Assembly (NCBI GenBank): GCA_007449985.2
Contig: VIIQ02000761.1
Span: 286,602-350,601 of the forward strand
Reading direction: 5' to 3'
DNA: 64,000 bases
Origin: Desmodesmus armatus
Taxonomy: Eukaryota > Chlorophyta > Chlorophyceae > Sphaeropleales > Scenedesmaceae
This document shows positions 36,106 to 48,100 of the stretch, in pieces (positions within the stretch are counted from its first letter, which is position 1; every line of letters starts with the position of its first letter). A program made the translations under genes and the position numbers. Below the pieces are notes generated by a model. It saw only the letters and a list, made by a program, of their open reading frames with translations, was not told where the DNA came from and did not search any database.

Positions 36106-39100
36106 TCAAGCCCCAAGCACTATGTCTGCCCTGTCGTCCCTCAATCCCTTGGGGCTCTTTGGGCTCTTGGGGGTAGACCCCCCAGCAGCAATACTGCCAC
36201 CACGCTCCAGCCTTGGCACTGTCTGCCCAGCCCTGGCAGGGCTCTGGGCCGACCTCCCTGCACTGTACTGCAATGAACCAGGTGACGGTGGCCGCCCAGG
36301 CGTCATCCCGGGGCTGCTCCCTCCTGCTCCCCCCGCACCCGCAGCAGCAGCAAGACCCCCCCGGTCTCCCCTCGAGGCCGACTGTGGCCGCCGCTCGTAC
36401 CCCTGCTGGTGTGGCGACTGCCCCGAGTGCTGCTGCTGCCCTGGGCTGCCCGTGAAAGGGCCACCGGTGCTCAGGCGCCGCTGCTGCCCAGGGCTGCAAT
36501 ACGCGACTGCTGCCTGGCTCTGCACGAGATCCACCACCTCAGGGTTGTGGGCAGCGGTGCCTGCGATGCTGGTCACCACCCGGTTGCGCAGCCAGCGCTG
36601 ATTGATGCCACCGTCGCGCCGTGGGCTGGTGCCATCCACTCCCCCAGGGCTTCCCTGCAGGTTCCGAGGAACCATGTTGTTGGGTCGGAGCCACAGGAAC
36701 TCCGTAGCCCCCCCAGTGCTGCGAGTAGCATAGCGGCGGACCCCGCGTGCTGCAGCAGCGGCAGCCGCCCCTGCGGCGCCGGCTGCTGCTGCTGCTGCCG
36801 ATGCGGACCCTCCTGCAGCTGCAGGCCCTGCCGATGGGGGCGATGGGAAAGGCTGGAAGCCTGCAAAGCTACTGTCACGCAGCTGGAGGCTTCCGCCTGC
36901 TGCCGGACTCCCCTCACCAGCTTCTGCGTCAAGGTCTCCCTCGGAGAAGTCATAGCTGAAAGGGCTGTCACCTTCGGTCCCGGAAGAGGGCTCGTACGAG
37001 GCATCGTCCTCCCCATCCTCGCTCCATGTGGCACCGCCATCCTCCCCATACCCTGCAAACGGCTGTATCTCTCCACCATACTGCGTGTCATACTCGGCAC
37101 CCAGGTCATCGTCTCCCCACTCCCCGGCGCCCCCTCCATCTGAGTCCCAGTCTGAGTCAAGTCCTGGCTGCTGCTGCTGCTGTATGAAGGGGGTGTCAGG
37201 GCCCAAAGCAGCGCCGGCAGCCTGCCTTGTTGCCGACAGCAGCATTGCCAGCCCGATTGCAGCGGCACCGCATGCAGCGCACGCTAATGCCACAGCAGCA
37301 GCTACTGCTGCCCAGCCGCCCGGCATCCTGCCGCGGCTGCTACTGCCGAGAGGCACTGTGTCCACAACAGCCGCCTTGTCAGCAGCAGCTGCAGCATCAA
37401 CTGAACCCCCATAGCTGCTCCCTTCACTCAAGCCCTGTGATGGCCCAGCTTCATCAAGATGAGGGACGCTGGCATCCCACCCAGCTGCTGCCTGTTGCGT
37501 GGCAGCAAGCAGCTCAGCAGGTGCAGCAGCGTCTGGTTCGCTGCCGCTTGCGACAGCATCAGCAGCGGACAGGTTTGCTGCAGGGCCGGTGGCTCCTTCA
37601 ACACCGTGCAGCTGTTGCTGCTGGTCCTGATCTTGCTGTGCTTCAGTGAGGTGTTGCTCCTCCACACGGTCAAGAACAGCAGCACCATGCCTGCCAAAGA
37701 GCAACCCCTCCCCCTGCTGTCCAGGAGCAACAGAAGCTCCCTCAGGTGCTTCAACCTGGGCAGCTGGCACCAGCTCATCCTGCTGCTGCTGCTGCTGCTG
37801 CTGGGGGCCAGCTGCACAGCTCCCAGCTCAGGACGGCCATCGCCATCAACATCCCCATCAGCAGCAGCAGCAGGCCCGCTAAGCAGCAACCCCTCCTCCT
37901 GGTGTTCAGGGGCAGCAGACACCCCCTCAGGTGCGTCAGGCTGCACAGCTGGCACCAGCACATCCTGCTGCTGCTGCTGCTGCTGCTGCTTGGGGCCCAG
38001 CTGCAGAGGTCCCACCTCAGCACGGCCATTGTTGCTGATGGCCGTGCTGGGCTGCTTGCCACTTAGCAGCAGCAGGGCGTGCCATCCACGTGAGACGATG
38101 CTGCGCGGATGATTATCGCCATCCCCATCAGCAGCAGCACTGGAGTCTGTCAGCAGCATTCCCTCCCCCTGGTGTTCAGAAAGAGCAGCCACTCCCTCTG
38201 GTGCAACAGGCTGCACAGCTGGCACCAGCACATCCTGCTGCTGCTGGTCCAGCTGCACAAGTCCCAGCTCAGCACTGCCATCCTGATCAGCAGCAGCACC
38301 AGACCCGCTGAGCAACCCCTCCTCCTGGTGTTCCGGGGCACCAGCCACTCCCTCTGGTGCATCAGGCTGCACAGCTGGCTCCAACATGGCGCCCACCTCC
38401 TCGCCCTGCTGCTGCACTTGCTCCTGCTGGTGGTCTGGCTGCACCAGCCCCACCAGCGAGTCCCCATAGTGGTCATAGTACCCATGCACAAGAGGCTCAT
38501 AGTCCCTGCCAGCTGCCTGACCCTCCAGTACCTCCCCAGGCTGCTGCTGCTGCTGCTGTTCCTGCTGCTGCTGTCCCTGCTGCTGCTGCTGCCTTGCTTT
38601 GCGCTGGCCATGGCCTTCCAGGAAAGCAATGAGCTCCGTGTCAGCGTCTGTGTCCACTTGCAACGTCTGTGCCAAGTGCAGCATGACGTCCACACCGCCC
38701 TCTGCTGCCCCGTCAGCAGCCCCAGCTGCTGCTGCTGCTGCTGCCTGATGCTTCTGGACAGCAGGGCTGCTCTGACCCTGCCCCTGTCCCTGCCGCTCAG
38801 TGTAATCCTCATAGTCATGGACCTCAGGCTCGTCTGAGGCTGCATAGCTGTTGTCTGCATCAGCAGCATGCGCCCCATCCTGCTGCCCATGCTGCTGCAG
38901 CTGCTCCTGCTGCCCAACTCGCTGTTGCTGCAGGAAGCTGATGAGGTCAGTATCAGCTTTGTGGTCAACCTGCTGAGCCTCTAGCTTCTGCACCAACTCC
39001 TGCACAGCAGCCTCAGCTGCAGCCGCAGCGTCCTGCAGCTGCTGCTCCTGCTGCTCGCCCGCCACGTCCCCTGCACCAGCAGCCACAGCAGCAGCGCCAC

Positions 39101-42100
39101 CGTCCTGGACGCCGCCAACCGCAGCCGCCACAGCCGCTGCTGCTGCCTGGCTGTCTTGCCAGCGCTGCATGTCGGCTTGGAAGCGCGCCAGGAGCACTGC
39201 CATCTCCTCTTGCAGCTGTTGGTCTGCGGCATCAAGGACCGCCCTGTTGGCCTCCAACAGCTCCCGCAGAATGATGACAACACTGCCAGAGCTACTGCTG
39301 CTGCCGCTGCCACCGCTCGCAAATGCCTCGGGTCCCAGAGGACCACCCCCCTGGTAATGTTTCTGTTGTGGGTGCAAGTGGGGCTCTGAGCCTCCTTGTG
39401 CTGAAATGGGGCCACTGCCAGAGGGGGATGCTGCCGCTGTGTGTGCAGCCCTGCGCTCCTGCATGCGCCGCACACGTGCCTCCAGCTCGCGCAGCGTCTT
39501 GCGCATTGCTGCTGCCTCTTCTGCCTCATGCGTGGCCAGCTCCTGCTGGTGCTGCTGCAGCAGCTGCTGCAGCTCCTGCGCGAGGCTGTCCTGCTGGTGC
39601 TGGCGCAGGGATGCTGCACTCCCGCCGTCTCCGGCGGCTGCTGCTGGGCGCGCGGCTGGGTCAGCTGCATCCCCAGCTGTGACGGACCTGGGGCTTGGGA
39701 TGCGGGAATCCTCCTGCTGCTGGTGCTGCTGCTGCAGCTGGCCGTACCATGCAGCAAGCCCCTGTCCTGCCGGCTGAAGGGCATGCTGGATCTTGTGCCA
39801 CACAGCTGATGGCGCTTGCTGCACTGCTGCACCAGCAGATGCAGCAGCGGCCTGTGCTTTGTGCCAGAGCCTGTGAGTCTTGACGGCAGCAGTGGCTGTG
39901 GTTGCCATTACTGAGCCGACTGCCTTCTCCCGCAGCTGCTGGGACTTGATAGCAGCAGCAGCTGCAGCGGCTGCAGCAGCGCCATCATGCGTCTGCTGCC
40001 ACGCCTGCTGCACCCGGCTTGCTGCAGCTGCTGTCTTCGCCGATGCAGCAGTCTGCGCGTGCTGCAACAGCCGCTGAGACTTGGCCACGGCAGCAGTGGC
40101 CGACGCAACACCACTGTTATACGTCTGCTGCCACGCCTGCTGCAGCACACTCGTGGTCTTGCTTGTAGCTGTGTGCGCCTGCTGCAACAGCAGCTGAGAC
40201 TTGGCTGCTGCAGCTGCTGATGCAGCTGAAACAGTGCTGTGTGCCTTGTTCCAAACCAGCTCTGACCTCGCTGCTGCTGAGGCTGCCCCGTCAACCACAC
40301 TCTGGAATGCAGCTTGCTGACCGGCTGCAGCCGCTGCTATCGCTGCTGATACAGAATTCTGCGTCTTTTCCCAGAGCCGATCTGACCTTGCTGCTGCTGT
40401 TGCTGTGCCGTCGACCATCGCTTTGAAAGCGGCTTGCTGTGCAGCTGCAGCTGCCCCCTCCACCTTTTGGTAGGTGTGCTGAGCGTGCCGCCAGACACTC
40501 CCACTGGCGCCCGTGCCGGGGCTGCCATGCTGGTGATGCTGTGGCAGGAAGCTGCTTGGGCTGCATGTGAAGCCACCAGGACTGCGTACAGGGAGCAGGC
40601 AGTGCACGGTGTAGGGTAACAGACATAACCATCAGCCTTGTGGCATATATGCCAGCTTTGAGGCCTATGCTAGCCAGAAGCAAGGCCACCCCTGGGTCAT
40701 GCAGGTGAAGCAAGAAACTGTAGCTTGCACAGGGCTGAAGCTGCAAACCTGTGCTGTGCATTCAACACCATGGTGCATCTGCACCCTTGCTTGCTGACAG
40801 CCCGCCTCACCTGACACACAGCAGGGCACCACCAGTCAGCACCAGTGCCAGTATCGCCAGCAGAAGCCCTGAGCCCCAACTCCAACCCACTGCGCGCGCA
40901 CGCAGCCTGCCGCTCCGGGTGCGGCTGCTGCCTGCCACTGCACCTGCTGCAGGACCTGCCTGCGCTGTTGCTGTTGCTGCTGCTGATGGGAATGTTCCTG
41001 TGCGGGACTGCTGCCCAGCAGCAGCAGCTATGGCATCTTCTGCTATCTGTTCTGCTGTCTGCTGAACAGCAGCTGCTGGGCCTGCCCCGGCTCCTGTCGA
41101 GTTCCGTTTCTGCTTCCGCCTGCGCCGGGCTTGCTGTCTGCTTCCCTCCTCCTCACCAACGCTGCCCTCCCCAGGGGCTGCTGCTGCCGCTGCTGCTGCT
41201 GCTGCTGCCGTGGACAGTTCATCACTGACAGTACCAATCACACTACTGCCGCCTGCTGTGTCAATGCCACCGGCTGATCCAGTGCTAGCAGACTGCCTGG
41301 CTGTGGGGTGGCTGCCATCAGCACCTGCCTCTGCAAGCTGTGCCCCTGCCTCACCAGCTGTTGGGACAACTGCTGCTGCAGCTGCTGAGGTATCTGCTGC
41401 TGCTGCTGCTGCCGCCGCACCACTGAGGCTCAGCATCTCAGCATGCGATCCATCCCCACTGCTGGTGATGTTGACCCTGTCCTGTCCAGGCACTCTCGTC
41501 GCAACAGCACCTTTTCCTGGTGCTGCTGTTGCAGCCAGCAACCCTCCGTCGCTGGAGAACACACCATACAGCAACTGCCGTGCATGCTGCGCATGCCCAC
41601 CCAACCCTGACCCTGACTCAACCAGGGCAGTGCCTGCTGCGGTGTGTACAGCTGTGCTTGCAGGGGCTGCAGCTGCCACCAGCCTGCCTGCAGGTCTTGC
41701 TGATGCCCGGAACAGCTCCCAAGCCCTGCCTGGGCCAGCTGTGCTGCTGCTGCTGCCCTCAAAGGCCCCGGCACCACTGCTGCTGAGATTGGCACCTGAG
41801 ACAGCAACAAACAGGCAAGAGCACATGTTGCAGAAGTAGTGCATGGGTGTCAGGTTCCACAGCGCGCGGCACACGGCCCAATATCAGTTCTGAAAAGTGT
41901 AGCATCTATGCCAGCTGAAGGTGACAGCCACCACCGGTGATAGTGCGTCAATGCATACCCACCGGCTGAACACTTGCCCCCCGTGAGGAGACTATCCATC
42001 AGCCAAGGCAGCGCGCAAACAAGCAATCCCCGCACCAGCATTTATGCAGCCCCCCAGCATCCCTGCCACACCCGCACCTGTGCTGCTGCCGCCATCACTA

Positions 42101-45100
42101 CTGTTGCCGGCGCCAGGGGTGCTGAACCTGCTGCTGCCTGCTGCCGACGAACCGGCCGATTGCCGCCCAGACTGAGACGTTGCTGCGCGGATGGCCCAGG
42201 GGCTGCCTTTGTCCTCAGCTCCACCTGCGGGGGTCACAGTGGGGTGTGTGCAAGCGGCACAGCATTGCGGGCAAAAATGGCACGGCAAAGTACGCACACA
42301 GAGCACAAAGCACCCGTGCCACACAGAGCTCAGAGCACTCCTGCAACAAGAGCTTGTGACATAGGCAGGGTGCGCAGCCCCGGCACAGAGACTGTGAGTT
42401 GCAGCGCAGATTGCACACACGTTACTGTACACAACCTACACACAGAAATTCTTGCACAGTTGTGCATGCCCGCCAGACACAGCCGTAACACGCGCAGGCT
42501 CTGTATCTCTGTGGCAACCACTGCAGCAGCCAGCAAGCAAGTGTGCATATGCATCAGCCCCGCTGCTGCATCGGCCAATCATAATGATGCCCCTCTCACC
42601 AAGCGGCATTGACTGTTCACCTGTGTTGCTGTGCTGCACAACCAAAGTCTTGTCCTTCCGCCCAGAAGATTGTCCAGGCTGCGGCACTCGTCGGGGGCTC
42701 CCGGGGCTAGGGCTGCCTGCAGAAGCTGCAGCAGGTGCAGCGCCTGCTGCAGCAGCAGCAGCTGCTGCATACGAGAGGGACTGCGAGGCACTACCTGCTG
42801 GTGCTGCCACAGCAGGTACCATCGCCGCTGCAGTGGTAGCGGTTGAGTTGGCAGCAGGTGCTGCGGCAGCATCAGAGTCACCGTCAGCCTTATGCAGGCC
42901 TTCAGGCAGCTCAACTGCCAACTGCTTGCTCGCCGCTGCCATAGGCGCTGCTGCCCCGTCAGCATCAGTAGCCACAGCCTGCTCAGCCCCGCCTGTATCC
43001 CCTTCTGCTGCTGCCGCGGCACCAGCTGCATGTGGCAGGTGAGGGCCGTCCCCTGCTGGTGGGCTGTCCTGCTGCTGCCCCACTGGCCCTGCCACGCTTC
43101 CCCTGCTGGTCCCTGCAAAGTTTGCCTGCTCTGCTGCATCCACAGCAAAGGCCCTGGCCCCAGCGAGGACCGGTGCAGCAGTCGCTGCTGGGCCCTGGCT
43201 CTGCGTCTGCAGCAGGGCAGATGCATACGACACCCCTTTGGCAGCAGGCACAGCCGCTGTTGCTGCAACAGTCGCAGCAGCAACAGCATAAGCAGCAGCA
43301 GCTGCTTGGCCCTCTGCTTCCTCCTGCAGCTCTGACTCCCTGTTTGCCGCAGCAGGTTCGACGTCGTCGCTACTCCCCCAGCTGTCCCTGTCAGCAACAG
43401 CTGGTGGCAGTGGCTGCCCGCTGCCCTCGGCCGCCTCCTTTTCTTCAGCAGCCACAGTGGTGCTGCCAAGTACTGCTGGCGCCGCGGCCGTCTCCCCTGC
43501 TGACTCACTGCCGGTAGCTGCGGCAGCCACCTGCGCTGCGGACGCAGCATCCCCCAGACCCTCTCCCAGTACAGCTTGTGAGGCAAAGCCAGTGCCAACC
43601 TCTGCTGCAGCTGAGCCGTCTGACCCAACTGAGGCATCTGCTGCTGCTGCTGCTGAAGCTACTGCACTAACAGAGGCATGGGCTGCAACCATAGCTGCAG
43701 CAGTGGATGCACCAGGCAACTCCTCAAATCCGCCCAAGCCACTCTCCACAGCTGCAGCATCACCCTCAGCAGCAGCAACCGCAATACCTGCTGGAGCAGC
43801 CGCAGCAGCAACTGCGGTTTCTGCAGGAGCAGCTGCCTCACTAGCAGCAGCAGCAGCCGTTGTGTTGTCACCAACTTCTGCTGCAGCTGCGGTAGCTGCA
43901 GCTGAGGCATAGGTGCCCTTTGCTGCAGCTGTGGCGGCAGGTGCGGCATAGTCACCCTCTGCCACAGCTGCAGGAGCTACAGCAGCACCGGCAGCCGCAC
44001 CAGCTGTGGCTGCACCTGCCGTGGAGGCAACAGCATCGCCAGTCACCGCTGCCACTGTGTCACTCAACAAGAGGCCCGACAATTGGAACATGCCATCGAT
44101 CACCTGCAGACGGGCCTTGGTCTCAGGAGAGGCTGGCAGCCCGGTTGCTGGCAGCTCGCCTTGTGGCTGCAGGTGGTCACTACTGGCCTGCTGCTTGAGA
44201 GCTGCAGGGGCCTCTGCAGTGGCTGTGCCATCATGTGTGGCTGGTGCTTCTGCTGCTGTCTGGGCCTCTGTAGGCACCACCAGCACCGCTGTGTGTGACA
44301 CAGCCTTGCTGGCAGCTCCCTGTGCGGAGCCAGCCCCGGCTTCAGCAGCAGAAGCTGCCGCCGTTCGTGCTGTGTCAGCGGGGGCCGCTGCAGCAGCTGT
44401 TGCCTCTGTACCAACGGGAGCTGCTGCTGCTGCTGCTGTCTCACCAGGAGCTCCTGCCGCTCCTGCTGTCTGGCCGACAGCTGCTGCAGCCTCTGTATCA
44501 GTTGCTGCTGCATCGGCTGCTGCCTCAACAACAATAGCTGCAGCAGGGGCTGCCTCGCCAGCAGCAGATGCAGCAAGAGGAGCGACCGCAGCTGCTGCAG
44601 CTGCAATGCCTGCATCTGTGGGCCTTGCACTGTCAAAGGTCGCCTCAGCAGCCTCGTGAACACTGTCAGCCCCTGTGGCACCCTCTGCCGGTGCAGCCCC
44701 TGCTTCAGTTGCCGTTTCACCAGCAGCCGCACCCGTCTCTGCCGCATTCGCTGCCAGCGCAGCTCCAGTTGCAGCTGCACTTGTGGCTGCTGCAGCAGCA
44801 GCAGGTGCAGCTTTGTTCTTCTGTTTCTTCAGGCGCTTCAGGAAACTTTTGCTGTACTGCTTGGCCCGACCGAGGGGACTGCTGGCTGCGGCGCGGGCAG
44901 CTGCCAAGGCAGCAGAAGCTGACGCTTCCTGCCCATCAGCGGCTGCTGCAGGTGTTGCCTCTGCTGCCGTCGCTGTGAGGCCCTCTTCCTCCTCCGCTCC
45001 TGCACCAGCCTCTGCACTTGTTGCGGCTGGCACTACTGCTGCAGCTGCCACTGCACTTGTTGCATCTGTCGCTGCCCCTGTTGCGCTTGCGGCTGCACTT

Positions 45101-48100
45101 GCTGCAGCGGTCTCCTCTTCTGCTGCAGCTGTTCCTGCGCTACCTGCAGCTGCCTCTTCTTCTGATGCTGCAGCTGCCTCCCCCCTTGCTGACTCTGCCC
45201 CCTGCTGCGGTGACCCAGAAGCAGATGAGGCTCCATCCGCTGGCTGCTCCACAAGAGCCACACCCACTGCGGCCGCCACGCCTGCGCCGAGAAAATCCTG
45301 ACCTGCCACTGCAACAGCCACTGCTCCTGCAGGACTTACAGCTGCCTTGAACGCCCCCTCAGCGCCATCGCCTGCCTCAGCAGCTGCAGAAGGGTGCCCC
45401 GAAGCCGCAACAACGGTTGCTTCACCCTCTGCTCCAGCTTGCAGCTTGAATTCAGCCGCTGCTGAGGTAGGTGTGTTGTCAGACCCACTTCCCCAACTGC
45501 CCCTGTCGGCAGCGGCCGCTGCCAGCGGCCCAGTACCGCCAGCAGCTGTGGTGGCGCACACACCCCTTGCAGCATCAGCTACACCAGCAGCATCTGCCTT
45601 ACTGTCTGCGCCAGGCAGCGCTTGTCCTAGATCTGCAGCTTGGGCCCCGCTGCAGGTGCTGGCAGCGGCACCCGCATCAGCTGTGCTTCTTGCAGCCTCG
45701 CAGCTGTTGCATGCTGGGGGTGAATCCAGTGTCTCTGGCAGGGAGTACTGGCACAGCTGCCGCTCAGCTGTGATGGCACTGGGGATTTGCAGCAGCACCT
45801 CCTCCCCCGCCCCCTGGGTCACAGTTGCAGGTGTGCCAAGTGCCCCTGGTGTCTCAGCAAGAGCCGAGACCGGAGCCTCATTGGAGCTAGGTGCAGCCTC
45901 GGCCTGCTGGGGCTGGTTCACACCTGCTGATGCTGTCTGCAGCTCCTGCTCCTGCTGATGCTGGCCCAGGGCAGCATCTGGTGGGTGCTGCTCCTGCTGC
46001 TGCCGAGGTTGCTCCTCAAGCACAGCTGTTGCCTGCAGCTGCTCCAGATGAGGCTCCGCCTCGGCCATAGCTGCTTCTCCCACTGATTGCCCTGGCTGCA
46101 CGTCTGCTTCTGTAGCTGAGAGCCCTACAGGGCCTTCGAGCGCGGTTGCCTCAGCATGCTGACCAGTAGCAGCAGCTGCCCCGGCAGCGCTGTGCAGCGC
46201 TGTGTCAGCCGCAATCGTAATGCTGTCCGACGGTGACTGCTGCTGCTGTTGCTGCCACTGCTGCTTGAAGGCGTCAGCGTGCTGCTCTGGGGCCTGCTGT
46301 GCTTCTGAGACTGCTGGTTGCTGCTGCTGCACTTGGGGCAGGCCCTGTTCTTCTGCTGTAGCAGCAGAGCTGCTGCCGGCAACCCCAGAGGTCTGTGCCC
46401 ACAGCTGACCCAACAGTACACCTTGCCCTGCTCCTGCATCGTCGTGACCTTGCCTGTGCAAGCCAGACTCGTCCTGCTGCTGCAGCTGCGGCACTGACTC
46501 CTCCTCGACCACACCGCAGCTGCTCTCGGCAGCGGCGGCAGACGCCTGAGCAAACAGAGCATCTTCCGGTACCTGGTCAGTCCCCTGCCTGTGCAATCCT
46601 GGCTGGTCATGCTGCTGCACCTGCAGCTGCGGCACTGACTCCTCCTCGACCACACCGCAGCTGCTCTCGGCAGCGGCGGCAGACGCCTGAGCAAACAGAG
46701 CATCTTCCGGTACCTGGTCAGTCCCCTGCCTGTGCAACCCTGGCTGGTCCTGCTGCTGCACCTGCAGCTGCGGAACTGACTCCTCCTCAATCACACCACA
46801 GCTGCTCTCAGCAGCGGCAGCAGCAGAGGCCTGAGCAAACAGTGCCTCTTCCGGTACCTGATCAGTCCCCTGCCTGTGCAACCCCGGCTGGTCCTGCTGC
46901 TGCACCTGCAAGTGCGGTACCGATTCTTCCTCCTCGACTGCCCCCCAGCTGCTGTCGCCTGCAGCAGAGGCCTGCATCAGCCATGCTGCATCCTGCACTG
47001 CGTCAGCCCCCAGCCACGATAGGCTCTGCTGCTGCTCCTGGGCTTCCTGGGCTTCCACTGGACCCATACACTGCTCTGAACCCTCAGTAACAGCTACCGA
47101 GGACCGGTCTGAACCCTCCTGCCACAGCAGGTGCTGGTCCTGAAGCTCCTGCTGTTCTGCAGCCGCTGCAGCTCCCCTCAGTGCTGGCTGTGCCAGCAAG
47201 ACACTCTGCATGAGGCTGCCAAAGGTTGAGCACACCATCGCCGCCGCAGCGTTGCCTGCTGCCCTTGCAGCCACGACCGCGGCCACCTGCTCGGCCGCTG
47301 ACATCGGCGTCCCGGGGTGCACATGCTGCTGCTCCTCTTGGTACTGCTGTTGGTACCCCTCCCGGTGCTGCTGCTGGTGCCCCTGTTGTTGCTGCATCCC
47401 GTCATCCAAGTCCAGCACAGCTACCTCAGAGCTCCTGACCAAGGCTGGGCGCACCTCACCACGAGTGCCAGCTGCTAAGCCAGCAGCTTCCACGGCTGTG
47501 CTGCTGCAGGGCATGACAGGCTGTTGACTCAGGCTGGTGGTGTGCTGTGGCTGTCGAGGGTACTGCTCCTCTTCAAGCGCCCTCAGGCCCTCCTCAGCAT
47601 TGCTGAAGCTCCTGGCTCCTGATGCCCTGGTGGGCAGCTCCAGAGAAGGTCTGTAGCAGCTGGGCAGGCACACCTGGCTGCCATCGCTGCTGCCAGCAGC
47701 ATCAGACGCATCTGCAGCAGCAGCCGGCACACGCGGAACTGCTGCTGCAGCCGCCTCAGCAGCAGCATCTGCAGGCGGGCTGCCACCAGGGCTGACTGCT
47801 GCTGCGCTTTCATCCCCACTGCTGCAGCTCAGGAAGTGCGCAGTGCCTGTGCTCCCCCTGGGGACCATGAGTCCGAGCGATGGCCTGTGCTGCCAGCTGG
47901 GCGCTGCTGCGGCAGCCGCAGCTGGATCATCCAAATCTGCTGCTTCACCACAGCTGTGGTGTGCCAGCTGCTGCTTCAGGCTGTCAGGCGGCTCAAAGTC
48001 ACCCTGACGGCTGCCTGTTTCAGAGCCCAGACTTGACAAGCCGTCCGGCAGGTCAAGCGTGTCCCTGTCAGCATGCAGTCTCACACCCTCCTGCTGCTCC

